From positions 124,001-188,000 of the forward strand of contig CM040106.1 of the NCBI GenBank assembly GCA_022496805.1: 64,000 nucleotides of DNA, in the 5' to 3' direction. Origin of the DNA: Pohlia nutans (Eukaryota; Streptophyta; Bryopsida; Bryales; Mniaceae). The position numbers and the translations under genes are program-made. Positions 11,388 through 21,329 of the stretch are shown here, in pieces (position 1 is the first letter of the stretch; each line of letters begins with the position of its first letter). Under the pieces are notes generated by a model, which had not been told where the DNA came from, searched no databases, and saw only the letters and a program-made list of their open reading frames with translations.

Positions 11388-13742
11388 CTAGTCGGGGTTG
11401 TTGAGCTGGAGTTGGTCGAGTTGTCGGCGGTACATGTTGAGCAGGTAGCGGTCGTTGTTGAGGGTGTGGAGGAGGATCTTGATCCGATTTCTTGCTTTCT
11501 GCCGAAGACAATACTTGCGGACTCGAAGTTTGTGGAGGATCAGCTCCCGCGCTGCGTAGTGTCGAGACGTCTCCTTGTTGTCTTTCAACAGTTGGTCGAG
11601 TCGGTTATTGGAGTCGACAATCTCTTTCCAAGCCATCTGAAGACTGAGTTGGGTTGCTGTTGCCTTCGCACGTACCGACTCGAGTTTGTTTCGTACGACC
11701 ACGAGCTCACTCTTGTCAATCTGAACCTGCGGTCGACTGTCTCTAAGGTCGACTATCAGTTTGGCAACTGTGTTGTGGCTCTGGTTCTTCTCCTTAGTGA
11801 CGGTGGCGAGTGTGGTGCGCATGTTTGCCAGCTCGGTAGTGAGGGTGTCGACCTGCTGCTTGAATGCTATGGAGTCGTAGGCCAGTCAACTGCGCTCCAT
11901 CCGGGTGTGGTCGAGCTTGGCTAGGAGGGTGTCGTTCGACTGAATAGCCTCTAAGAAAAGGTGTTGACTCTGGAGCCGACATCTTCGAGTCGACTCATTG
12001 ATCCTTGTACGTCGTACATGCGCGGGCGCAAGTTCATGGATAACGTCGCGGCTCGTGTTGTTGGTGAGTTGGCTACTGGTTAATTGACCCCCAATGACGT
12101 CAGGGGTTGGGGCGTTGGTGAGACGAGCAGTGGTTGGCAAAATTTGCTAACTAGGGCCGGGTTGTAGGCCGTTTCAAAGTTGAATGGCTCGAACGCGGAT
12201 AATGATGGTGGAGGTGTGTTAGGAAGAGTGGTTTCGCCTGGCGTCGGCGGTGGAGTCGACTGGGCCTTCCTGTCGAATGAGGTCAGGTTGATGTTGCGCG
12301 GTAGAATCTGGCTTAACGGGGCGAGTCGACCACGCTTTTGCACGCTTCTCTGTCTGATCTCAGTCCCGCTTGCGTTGTTGATGTGTGTCCCTTCGCTCCA
12401 TGGTTGGCTGATTCCCGGTAGCGACTGTCAGTGCCGTCGTGTCCGGAGTGGATTGCTGTCTCGAGGGATGGACAGTCGATGTGTGGCTTTAGTCGACCGG
12501 CCAGGGAGGCGTGACGTGTGCCTTCGATGCTCGGTCGGCACCGAGTCCGCCTAGAAGACGTATGTTGTCGGGTCCGCGAGAGCTGTTTTCCGAATTCTCT
12601 GACTTACGACGTCGGTCGTTGGTGTTCTGTTGGGCGACCGTGTAGTGCATATACTCTTGTTCAGTGCTAAGAAAATGAGATTCAAGGAGTATGGCCGATA
12701 CCTCTCCAATACCTCGGCCAAAGGACAGATTGTGGTCTTCTGGGTCTGCATCGACTTGATGTTGATGGCAAGCAAGTTGAACATCCATGTCGCCCAGTCC
12801 CATTGCATGTCTTGGGACTCGACCCAGCAAAGGACGTCAAGCATTTCCTTGCTAATGTAGGTCGTCTTGCGTTTGAACCCGAGGCCCTGAATGAACGTTG
12901 TCAGTTGCTTGAAGTGTTCAGGTTTGCAGTGGCAGATGCTGTAACCTTCAGCAGTCTTGCCGGCGGCGGAATAATTCTCGAATCGACCCGGTGGGTACTT
13001 CTCGGGCACTATCGGCTCACTACTGATGCCCAATGGGAACTTCAAGACGGGAGTCGGGTCGATGGGGAGCAGTTGAGTTCGGACGCGGGCCACGATCTTC
13101 TTGTTTTCAGAGTCGACTGTCACGGAGTTGACAAATTCCTCGATCAGCTCCATGCGTGGCGCGCGTCGGGGTTGTTCCAATCGAGTCCAACAAACAGGGA
13201 GACGCCGATTGACTTGATGAATTGCGCCTCGGCCAGTTTGTCGTTGGCGTACTACCGCTTCTTGCAAACCACGTGCATCGTCTGAAAGGCCATGGTTTTG
13301 TAGAGCCCTTTCTTAGTGCGAATTGGAATCTCGAAAGCCGGTGGTGCAGACGACCAAAGAGGTTGCGGGCCGCGTTCAGTCGACTTGCCTTTTGCCATCA
13401 ACTGATCGGCTGAGAATTTGCACAGAAGGAAGAAGAAAATGGCTGGGCTGGCCTCGAAGTCGGCTCGCTCGATGTCGGTTGTAGTGGCAATGTGTGCGGC
13501 CGTTTACTACTGTTCCTACCCTCGTCTTGTGCTCGCACAGTCGGGATACTAGCTCTCTTGACTACTCTACGCTGTCCGTCTACTACCGGCTTCCTAATGT
13601 GCTTGCTAAGAATGCATAAATCAATGGCCGCGGCGTAGCGGTCGGGCGGAGGTGAAACTAAGGAAAACGGTGAAGAAGTAAGAGGAGGAACAAGTGGCGC
13701 GGCCATAGTGCTAAATACTTGCCCTATTTTCCTCGCATTCAA
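11388..13742 (-). pseudogene. Extra ORF downstream of integrase in gypsy G1
   Basis: Reading 5' to 3' on the minus strand: a Ser/Pro-rich N-terminus (13742-13398); a globular part of about 240 residues (13267-12551) that includes a W-rich segment (WVESQDMQWDWATWMFNLLA); Pro/Thr-rich linkers (12343-11886); and a charged, Leu-heptad, probably coiled-coil region (11822-11388). Two frames are used, so a few frameshifts have split an original protein of perhaps 700 residues. It lies 3' of pol, where some plant gypsy lineages carry additional ORFs. I do not recognise the domain; a structural or coat-like role is speculation. Confidence 0.5.
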
Positions 13743-14078
13743 AACTCATGGGATAGGTGAGGATGGCAGCCATAAATATGGCGGCTGTTCTAGGGTTTGA
13801 CCGGTTGGGTTGACCAGTCGGGTCGACCAGTCGAGTCAACCGACTGTGACTAGGGCTACCTGGGTCGGCTTTTGTTGGGTTGGCTCATCATTGTTCTGTT
13901 CAAGTGTTGACCTAATCTCTAGTTTCCTAGTGAGTGGGCTAGACAAATCAGTAAGAGGTTTATCGTCTAGGACTCGTAAGGGTTTGAGTTTGTTGACGTT
14001 GACAACTACCGGGTCGAGGTCAAAGTCTTGAACGCTGACTAGGAGGAAAGTGTTGTTGAGGAGGGCATACTGGACTCG

Positions 14079-14943
14079 TTACCGGCCGAACCATTTGCTA
14101 CGAAGTTTACCAGCATGGACATTTGTACCTTCCGGGTGCCACAGGACGTAGTCGCCTACGTTGTATAGAGTCGACAAGCCTTGGGTCTGGGCCCATTGTG
14201 CTCGGTTCCACTGCTCTACGCCATGGTGAGTGGCCGCTGCCAGTCGGGTCTCGTCTAATTTCTCGTGGTTGGCGACGCGGGTTGCTAGTACTCGTTGGGG
14301 AGCGAAGTCGGTAGTCAATGTTGACCGTTGGGTCGGGATAATGTATTTAGTAGGCATCAATGGTGTAAGACCATACACCAATTGGAATGGTGTGTGACCC
14401 GTGACAACCTTGTATGCCGTCCGGTATGCGAAGAGGACCGTGTGGAGCTGTAAATCCCAGTCGCTCCAATTTTGGTTGACTAGTTTCAGGAGCATCCTGA
14501 CTATGACCTTGTTGGTCGACTCTGCTTGGCCGTTGCCTTGCGGGTTTGTATTTCGTGGAAGTCGTGTGCAGGAGTAAAAAATGCTCGGTGAGAGTGTAGA
14601 CCGTGCTATTGATGAAATGGGCACCTTGGTGGCGCCCTAGGTGAAGGAGGCATCCAAATAGGGTAAAGATTGCTTTGTTAAAGAATTGTTCGGTTTCCCT
14701 GGCGGTGTTTCCTCGGAGAGCTCTAGCCTTGACCCATTTGGTGGCATAGTCGTTAGCCACCAAAATGTACCGACAGGTTGTATGTCGAGTCTTCTTGACT
14801 AGGCCGTTGAAGTCGAGTCCCCATTTTATGAAGGGTTCGGCGAGTAGTTGGGTGACGAGCTTGGAGGAGACTGTCTTGGATAGGCCGCCTCTCATCTGGC
14901 ATTCATGACACGACTGGCAATACCGCACAGTGTCTTGGTGCAA
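14079..14943 (-). pseudogene. Gypsy G1 integrase, frameshifted
   Basis: The N-terminal part (14943 to about 14600) has a zinc-binding C-x2-C (YCQSCHECQ) and the first catalytic Asp in WGLDFNG. The C-terminal part (from about 14590, other frame) has GNGQAESTNK with the catalytic Glu, then an FAYRTAYK segment and a basic tail. The two overlap in different frames, showing a frameshift near 14560-14620. It would catalyse cDNA insertion; now inactive. Confidence 0.8.
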
Positions 14944-15474
14944 AGTCGGCCACCAGTAGCCTGCGTCTTGTATTTTTCTTACAATGATGATAATTTTCTA
15001 AAAATGACCTCCAGCGTTGCCTTTGTGTAATTCTTGGAGGATTGTTGTAGGCTGGCTGCCGGTTAGGACTTGTCGGAGTTGGTGGTCCTTGCCGAGTCGG
15101 TACAAATGGCCATCGAGTACTAGCTACAGAATGGCTTTGTGAACTATTCGCTTGCGAGCCTCCTTTGTCATGTGGGCAAGAAAGGTCCCGGTAGTGAAGT
15201 AGTCGACTATTAGGTGCAGCTAGTCGAGCTCGGTAGAAAACAGCTGCGCATCGATTGCGTGGTTGGGTGTGCCTATGGCTGGCTCTGCATCCTCATTTCT
15301 TGATAATGCATTAGCTACTCCATGCGTTTTTCCTGGTTTATAAACCACAGTAAAGTCTAATTTAAGAAGAAGTAGTAGCCAGCAAGCTAGTCGACCCGAT
15401 TCCTGTGGTTTGTTATTCAGGTACTGGACAGCTATGTGGTCGATGGAGAAGACGAATTTGTTACCGAGGAGGTA

Positions 15475-16414
15475 TTAGCGGAATTTGTTGATGGCGTAAA
15501 CTATTGCAAGGGCTTCCTTGTTGTTGTATAGTTCTTCTCTGCTATGTTGAGTATTCGCGAAGTGTAGGCTGTTGGTTGGTTGATGTTGCCGGTTGGGTTC
15601 TGTGCTAGCATTGCCTCGACAAATATGTTGGATGCGTCTGTGTGTATGTGGAAGTCGAAGGTCCAATTGACTCCAATGAGAATTGGTACAGTTTGGTATC
15701 GATCCTTGATGATCTGATATGCTGCCTCGCAAGCCGGCGTCCTGTCGAACGGTTCGCCTTTCCAGGTTAGCTTGGTGATGGGCTCCATCATGGGTGCATG
15801 ATTTTCGATGAAGCATCGGTTGAACTGGGCTAGTCCGTTGAACGTCTGAATGGCTTTGATGTCTCTCGGGGTTAGCATGTCGATAAAGGCCTAGATCTTC
15901 TTTGGATCTGGAAACTTGCCTTCCCGCCCTACAATGTAGCCTAAAATTACTTCAGAAGGGACATAGAAGATACACAATTCTAAGTTGAGGCTTACCCCGT
16001 ACTGTGGACATCGGTCGAAGACTAGTCTGAGCTTTGGTAGGTGGGAGTCGATATTGCTGTAGACACTATAATTGTCTAGGAATAGCTTCATGAAGTCGCC
16101 CAGGTACTCTTTGAAGATCTAGTTGACGATGCGCTGGTAGGTAGGCGGGACGTTTTTCAATCCGAACGGTATAACGATCCATACATACGTGCCCCACTCG
16201 GTGATGAAAGCTGTTTTGGGGCGGTCGGTCGGGTGGATAAGTACCTGGTGGTAGCCTGAGAAGGAGTCGATGAAGGAAAAGGCTTCATAGCCTATGACTA
16301 CGTCAAGTACCTCGTCCGTGAACAGGAGGGGGTACGGGTCTTTCTTGGTTGCAGCATTAAATCGACGGAAATCCACACATATCCAAATTTCGCATTTTTT
16401 TTTGGAACCATGAC
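15475..16414 (-). pseudogene. Gypsy G1 reverse transcriptase palm/thumb and RNase H
   Basis: After the MULE insertion, RT resumes near 16400 with DFRRFNAATKKDPYPL (about 16374-16327) and GYHQVLIHPTDRPKTAF. The polymerase box reads FLDNYSVYS (about 16082) instead of the usual F-x-D-D form, so one catalytic Asp is lost. RNase H follows (15878-15475) with FDFHIHTDAS. A stop separates the 16376-16119 segment from 16091-15891, and a one-base change in the A-run near 16395 shifts frame. It would have copied element RNA into DNA. Confidence 0.8.
16405..16414. repeat. Target-site duplication, left copy
   Basis: GAACCATGAC, matched by GAACCACGAC at 23627-23636. The single C/T difference lies in a CpG, a common mutation site. 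The sequence is part of the gypsy RT coding region. Confidence 0.8.
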
Positions 16415-16474
16415 GGGAAATTCTATTATGTGAGCAGTGAGCAGTGAGCGGTGAGCAGTGAGCAAAGATTTTGG
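16415..16474 (+). repeat. Left terminal inverted repeat of MULE copy 1
   Basis: Pairs imperfectly with the reverse complement of 23567-23626. Shared features are a TATG box, the heptamer array RTGAGCR and a following AAAGA. Just inside are subterminal CCTATTACCGTGG and CCTATTGCCGTG motifs, mirrored as CCTATAACCGTGG at the right end. Confidence 0.75.
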
Positions 16475-16586
16475 AAAAAAATTCCGCAATTTTTTTTATG
16501 AAGCACCTCCTATTACCGTGGTTTTAGAGTGTAATAAAAGAAAATTTTAAGTTAATGCGTTTAATAAAAGGACCTATTGCCGTGCC

Positions 16587-18492
16587 TTAAAGGACTTGTT
16601 CTCGCGTAGTAAAAACATTCAAAAGCTTAAAAAGAATGAAAACATTCAAAGCATTTGAAATTTTCATCCCATTCAACAAAAATAATTCCCATTCATCCCA
16701 AGCTTTCATGATCTCCTCAGTGAGCACAAAGTCCTTCCTTTCCTGCTTAAGGTAATTCACAAAGACAGGAATGGATCTAGAAATGGCTTTTGTGGGGAAT
16801 ACAATGTGCTTGAAATATCGATATAAAACACGGTGCAAAGTAGGCTTGAAAAGGTACTGCTTCTCAATTTGATAGTTCCTGTTGATGCCCTTATCAACAA
16901 CAAATTCACTGTAAAGGCAGTGTTACAGAGGGAAATTTGCACCTGCTTGATGTAGTCAAAGATAGTGGGAATCGGATCACCACCGTTTGGGTGGTTATTG
17001 ATGGTGGCTTTTTGATCACGAATAATGCCCTTAAAAATGACCCCACCTTCAACAATCAACTGCAGAAGAGATAACTAGACTATGAGAAGGACGAAATGAA
17101 ATGATAACAATGTGTGATAAGTTATTCAATGCACGATTCTACAATCATTGTATCAAATCATATTGCAAAGAAATTAAGGTACGTACATGAGACCACCAAG
17201 TAGCTTCATGAAGCCAGACTAAGAACAAGTCATCACTAAATCCAAGCTTTGGAAATCTGAGTTGAACTCAAAAAACAAGAGGTTGATTTCAACGTTGAAG
17301 CGAGAGAACCTTCATTGAAAGATCTATGGCGCATGTGCCAAGCATCCACAGCTTCTCATTTTCATCTCTGGTTCTTCATCGTGACATTCATAGTGAGATT
17401 TCACTTCATCAAGGAAGGATGAAGTGTTGACTGGATCAACAGCAAGAAGCATCTTCTTCAACTCGCTCTTATAGTGAACCTTGGTTTTCTTCACAACTTT
17501 GTTTACAAACTCATCAAGTCTTTTGGTGGTCCAATCTTCTGGGTTGGGATACTTCTTATAGAACTTCCTTTGAGCAACAACAACGACTTCTTTAATCTCT
17601 TGTTGCATTTAAAATACAACAAAACTCATGGAGATTTGCTAAGATAATGAAACCAAAATAGGATAAAAAGAAAGTTGTATTGTAGAAAGAGTGGTATACC
17701 TAATTGAAAAGAACACTGAGAGAGTCAACGGCTAGTGAGAACCAAGTATTAGTCTTGGGACCTTTCTGCATTATCTCAGACAGTCAAAGCAATTCTGGGG
17801 ACACCAAAGACTGGAAATATGAGAGATGTTGGGAACCAATGTTATGAACTCGATAGGGTCATTGCACAAGGTTTGAAGTGACATGGGACTTCTTGTTTCC
17901 CCTGCAGAAACAATTAAATTAGAACATGTATCGGTTTGAGAGGATGAAATGCAACATGACGATATCAAACTTTGAGTCATAGAAATTGTACCAATTGATT
18001 TCGTGGAGAGTGGACTCTTTATAGATGTAATCTTTGGAGTAACAAGTTTAGTCTTAAATACCTTTGTTATCTTCAATGGCCACCTAGAAAACACCGTTGC
18101 CTTTCAAGTATCCAGTCTTTATAAAATGTGAAGTCAGTTTCATAATGTCATTCTTGAGAAAAGATCTCACAACAAGAAGGCATACTATTCTACAAAGGTG
18201 AATGAGCAACCTAGATTTGTGACAGGGTTGGAATCAAAGACATTCCACATGAGATCTTGTGTTTGGAGTCTCGCTCAACAAAATGGAATTGAGCTAGGAA
18301 TGAACATCTCGCTCGCTTAGCCGTCCTTGAGTACTTTCGTTTAGGTCAACAAAGTCAACTTCAACAAAATATAGTCACAAAATTTAGTGTTTCAATGGTC
18401 AAATCATGACATGTAAAGAGCACAATCATGAGGAATGAATGAGCACCTTCAATGTCATCTTCATTTTCCTGAGAATCACCATCCGCATCCAT
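16587..18492 (-). pseudogene. Unknown intron-containing gene inside the MULE
   Basis: A chain of coding-like blocks on the minus strand: an acidic start (MDADGDSQENEDDIE, from ATG at 18492); about 18212-18060 (SFLKNDIMKLTSHFIKTGYL); 17880-17703; 17608-17320, a Lys-rich helix-forming block; 17059-16840; and 16838-16587 (KAWDEWELFLLNGMKISNAL). Gaps between blocks look like short introns, for example GTATACC after 17703 and GTACGTAC near 17190. Stops (a W-to-TAG site near 18090) and frame changes show decay. I do not recognise the protein. It may be a second MULE-encoded gene or a captured host gene, since MULEs often carry gene fragments. Confidence 0.45.
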
Positions 18493-18591
18493 TCTTGAAG
18501 TATTTACAAAATCACTTGATGTGAGTTGTTATGATATCTAAAGTATGATTATAAAAATATATGATGGAAACTCAAACACTATAAAAAGAGA

Positions 18592-19440
18592 GTAGCCAGC
18601 ACTGGCTGGGGTAGGGCTGCCCTTGTCAAGCACAAACTAGACACTGTTCTCAAACACTCTGTTCATAAACTTAATTCTAAAAATTCGAATTTTTTTCTAC
18701 AAACTCAAACACACTACTTGGATGGTAGCCGGCACTGGCTTGAGTAGGAAGGGCCCATATGATGCACAAACTAGACACCCTGATCTCTCACATTGGTTTC
18801 AAAAAATTGATTATAAAAATTTGAGATTTTTTTTCATAAACTCAAACAAATTGTTTGGAGGGTAGCCATCACAAACAAGACACCGAGTTCTCATTCACTA
18901 GCGTGTGGGGGGGCGATGTCATGCACAAATTGGACCCATTGATCTTGAACACATGGTTCTTAAAATTGATTCAAAAAATTTGAAATTTTTTCTCTACAAA
19001 CTCAAACACACTGTTTGGAGGGTAGCTAGCACCGGCTGGGGTGGGAGGGGCCCTTGTCAAATACAAACTAGATACCCTGATCATTAACACACGGTTCTAA
19101 AAATTGATTCTAAAAATTTGAAATTCTTTTCTACAAACTCAACCACTATATTTGGATGGTAGCTGGCACCCGCTAGGGTGGGGGCGGGGCCATGTCAAGC
19201 ACAAACTAGACACCATGTTCTCTACCACTCGGTTCTTAAAACTTATTCTAAAATCTTGAAATTTTGTTCTACAGACTTAAACACCCTATTTGGAGGGTAG
19301 CCGGCACCGAATGAGGTGAGCAAGGGTCCTTGTGTAGCACAACGTAGACACTTGATCTTTATCACAAGGTTCTTAAAATTGATCAAAAAAGATAGAAACT
19401 ATTCTCTACAAAAATCTAAAAGGTCGGTCACAACCAAATG
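18592..19440. repeat. Satellite of about 135-bp units with GCCGGCACCGGC-like core
   Basis: Six diverged units begin with GGTAGCC(A/G)GCACYGGCT, near 18592, 18725, 18861, 19021, 19158 and 19297. Each continues with AAGCACAAACTAGACACC, then a RTTCTAAAAATT segment, then CTACAAACTCAAACAC. Related core motifs recur near 31270-32000. No gene in this interval. Confidence 0.8.
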
Positions 19441-19610
19441 GGGTCCCAAAGCTGCTATGTCGGGATTGAGAATTTTCAAGTTTAATGCTGCTGGAGTTTC
19501 TTAGCGATGAAGGCACTCCGATTTTTAAATCTTGAAGCGTGTAATATATCGTTGGAAAGGTCTTGAGAATACCTGTCCAATGGTATGTTATGCGCCCTTG
19601 AAATTGTGGA

Positions 19611-19640
19611 AAACGGACTGCCGGTACCGGCAGTCCGTTT
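19611..19640. repeat. 30-bp perfect palindrome
   Basis: The half-site AAACGGACTGCCGGT is followed exactly by its complement, centred on GGTACC. It can form a 15-bp-stem cruciform. The central GCCGGTACCGGC recurs in the neighbouring 64-bp array. Confidence 0.9.
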
Positions 19641-19783
19641 GGAGTCTCGAAGTGGCCATGACAAGATTGAGAATTCTCAAGTTTGATTCTGCTGGAGGTT
19701 ACATATTTAGGTGTATTTATACGTTTTAGTTCAATTTATGCTGGCCACGCTAATTTTAAAGAGATTGTGGAAAGGAAGAAGCC

Positions 19784-20213
19784 AAAATCGCAGTGCCGGT
19801 ACCGGCAGACCAATTGCGCGAGCAAAACTTGAACACTTGAGGAAACCAAAATCGCATAGCCGGTACCGGCACACCAAAAGCGCAAGCAAAACTTGAACAC
19901 TTGAGGAAACCAAAATCGCAGTGTCGGTACCGGCAGTCCAAATGCGCGAGCAAAACTTGAACACTTAAGGATACCAAAATCGCAGTGTCGGTACCGGCAG
20001 TCCAAATGCGCGAGCAAAACTTGAACACTTAAGGATACCAAAATCGCAGTGTCGGTACCGGCAGTCCAAATGCGCGAGCAAAACTTGAACACTTAAGGAA
20101 ACCAAAATCGCAGTGCCAATACCGGTAGTTCAAAAGCGCGAGCAAAACTTGAACACCGGAGGAAACCCTAAGCGCAGTGCCGGTACTGGTAGTTCAAAAG
20201 CGCGAGGAAAACA
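19784..20213. repeat. 64-bp tandem repeat array, about 6.7 copies
   Basis: Units start at 19784, 19848, 19912, 19976, 20040, 20104 and 20168, exactly 64 bp apart. Each holds AAAATCGCAG, a central (G)TCGGTACCGGC or GCCGGTACCGGC, then GCGCGAGCAAAACTTGAACA. Copies 3-5 are almost identical, indicating recent expansion or homogenisation; the last two are diverged. Not CRISPR-like: there are no variable spacers. Confidence 0.95.
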
Positions 20214-20350
20214 TGGTCAGTACTCAGAACTTGAAACCCTCAGAAGCTCACGAGCTTGACCCATGAGGTTAGAGCCAACACTCAGAACTTGAAACCCCAG
20301 AGCTTGAAACCCCAGAATCTGAATGCCCCAGATACTCAAAACTCTAGCTA

Positions 20351-21085
20351 TTGAGGAAGGTGAAACAAGACCCCAAGGCTTACCTTCATCCTCAGTGCAC
20401 TTTGTCTCCATCTAGTCATCTTTGCTCCCCTGAGCGATGCTCTCTACCTCCATCTGCTGCTTTGAAGCCATCCCAAATAGTGAACCCTCGACTCCCAAGT
20501 CCGCCACTTGCACGACAAGAACAAGTACTTAAAGTGCTCGACAAAAGAGTCTTAAAGATTCTACATAAGACACGGTTCCGCCATAGGAAATTTGCATTCG
20601 TGCTACATTACATTGGTGCAACCTACCCTATATTGGAGTCCATACAGTTACTATTGCGTTGTCTTCACTACTATAGCGTTGGGTACAACAAGTTGTCGCA
20701 GACGTCATGTAGAGTTAATTCTAATATGTTCACTAAGTTCCTTACTCAAATCTTTGAAAGATTCACAATTGATACTATATGTTGGTACTTACTAAGTTCT
20801 CCAAGTTGCAGGATTCCATGTTGTCTTCTTCGCTTTCACCAAGACTTAGATGCTCCCCTAATCCGTGGCTCTCTGCAATTGAAATCAATACCAAAGTTGT
20901 GGGTGAACTTCTTGTTTGCTCATCTCGGCCCACACCCACGGCATCTATTTTTTTCCTTTCTCAACATTCTAGTTCTCCTTAGAGTTTTTGAGCTACTAAA
21001 ATATAGTTCCTTTCTCTTCCTTCTCATCCTCCTCTACCTTCTCTCCCTCATCTCCATGCGCTTGCAAGGTCCAATGCTATTCTAA
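20351..21085 (+). CDS. Uncertain ORF between satellite and transposase
   Basis: An open frame of 244 codons with a Ser/Pro-rich start and a very Leu/Phe-rich C-terminus (about residues 195-240) that could be one or two membrane segments. There is no recognised motif, the ATG context is unremarkable, and it lies within the MULE, upstream of the transposase and downstream of the 64-bp array. It may be a chance frame or the remnant of the transposase 5' region. Treat as hypothetical. Confidence 0.2.
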   Translation: MRKVKQDPKAYLHPQCTLSPSSHLCSPERCSLPPSAALKPSQIVNPRLPSPPLARQEQVLKVLDKRVLKILHKTRFRHRKFAFVLHYIGATYPILESIQLLLRCLHYYSVGYNKLSQTSCRVNSNMFTKFLTQIFERFTIDTICWYLLSSPSCRIPCCLLRFHQDLDAPLIRGSLQLKSIPKLWVNFLFAHLGPHPRHLFFSFLNILVLLRVFELLKYSSFLFLLILLYLLSLISMRLQGPMLF

Positions 21086-21329
21086 TACTCCAGACATAAG
21101 CAATATACACTACTCTTAGGTAAACACTTCTATAAGTATATATTACAGAACTTCATTCTAGGCTGTCAATCATCAGCTTGGCGTTCTTTGACATCCATAT
21201 TCAAAGTTAAAAGTAAAATTCAGAATTGACGCATACTCTAGATATCCTTCTCGCTCAATAATTCAGAACTCAATGATTTGACACTACTAAACAACAGTTG
21301 ACAAGGTTTGAATTTGCAGTGGCAATTAT

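Noticed and set aside
11301..11924. 207-codon plus-strand frame, Val/Leu-rich
   Set aside because: Antisense shadow of the coiled-coil part of the gypsy extra ORF; the minus strand has the more protein-like composition and the element's direction.
12803..13285. 160-codon plus-strand frame
   Set aside because: Antisense to the 238-codon globular part of the gypsy extra ORF.
19731..20092. Minus-strand frames with repeated Cys-Arg-Tyr-Arg peptide
   Set aside because: Created by the 64-bp array, which is not a multiple of 3, so the same sequence is read in three frames.
19784..20213. CRISPR-like array
   Set aside because: The whole 64-bp unit is repeated; there are no unique spacers and the context is eukaryotic.
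20351..21085. A membrane protein gene
   Set aside because: Only a hydrophobic C-terminus supports it and the frame lies in decayed transposon DNA; listed at low confidence without function.
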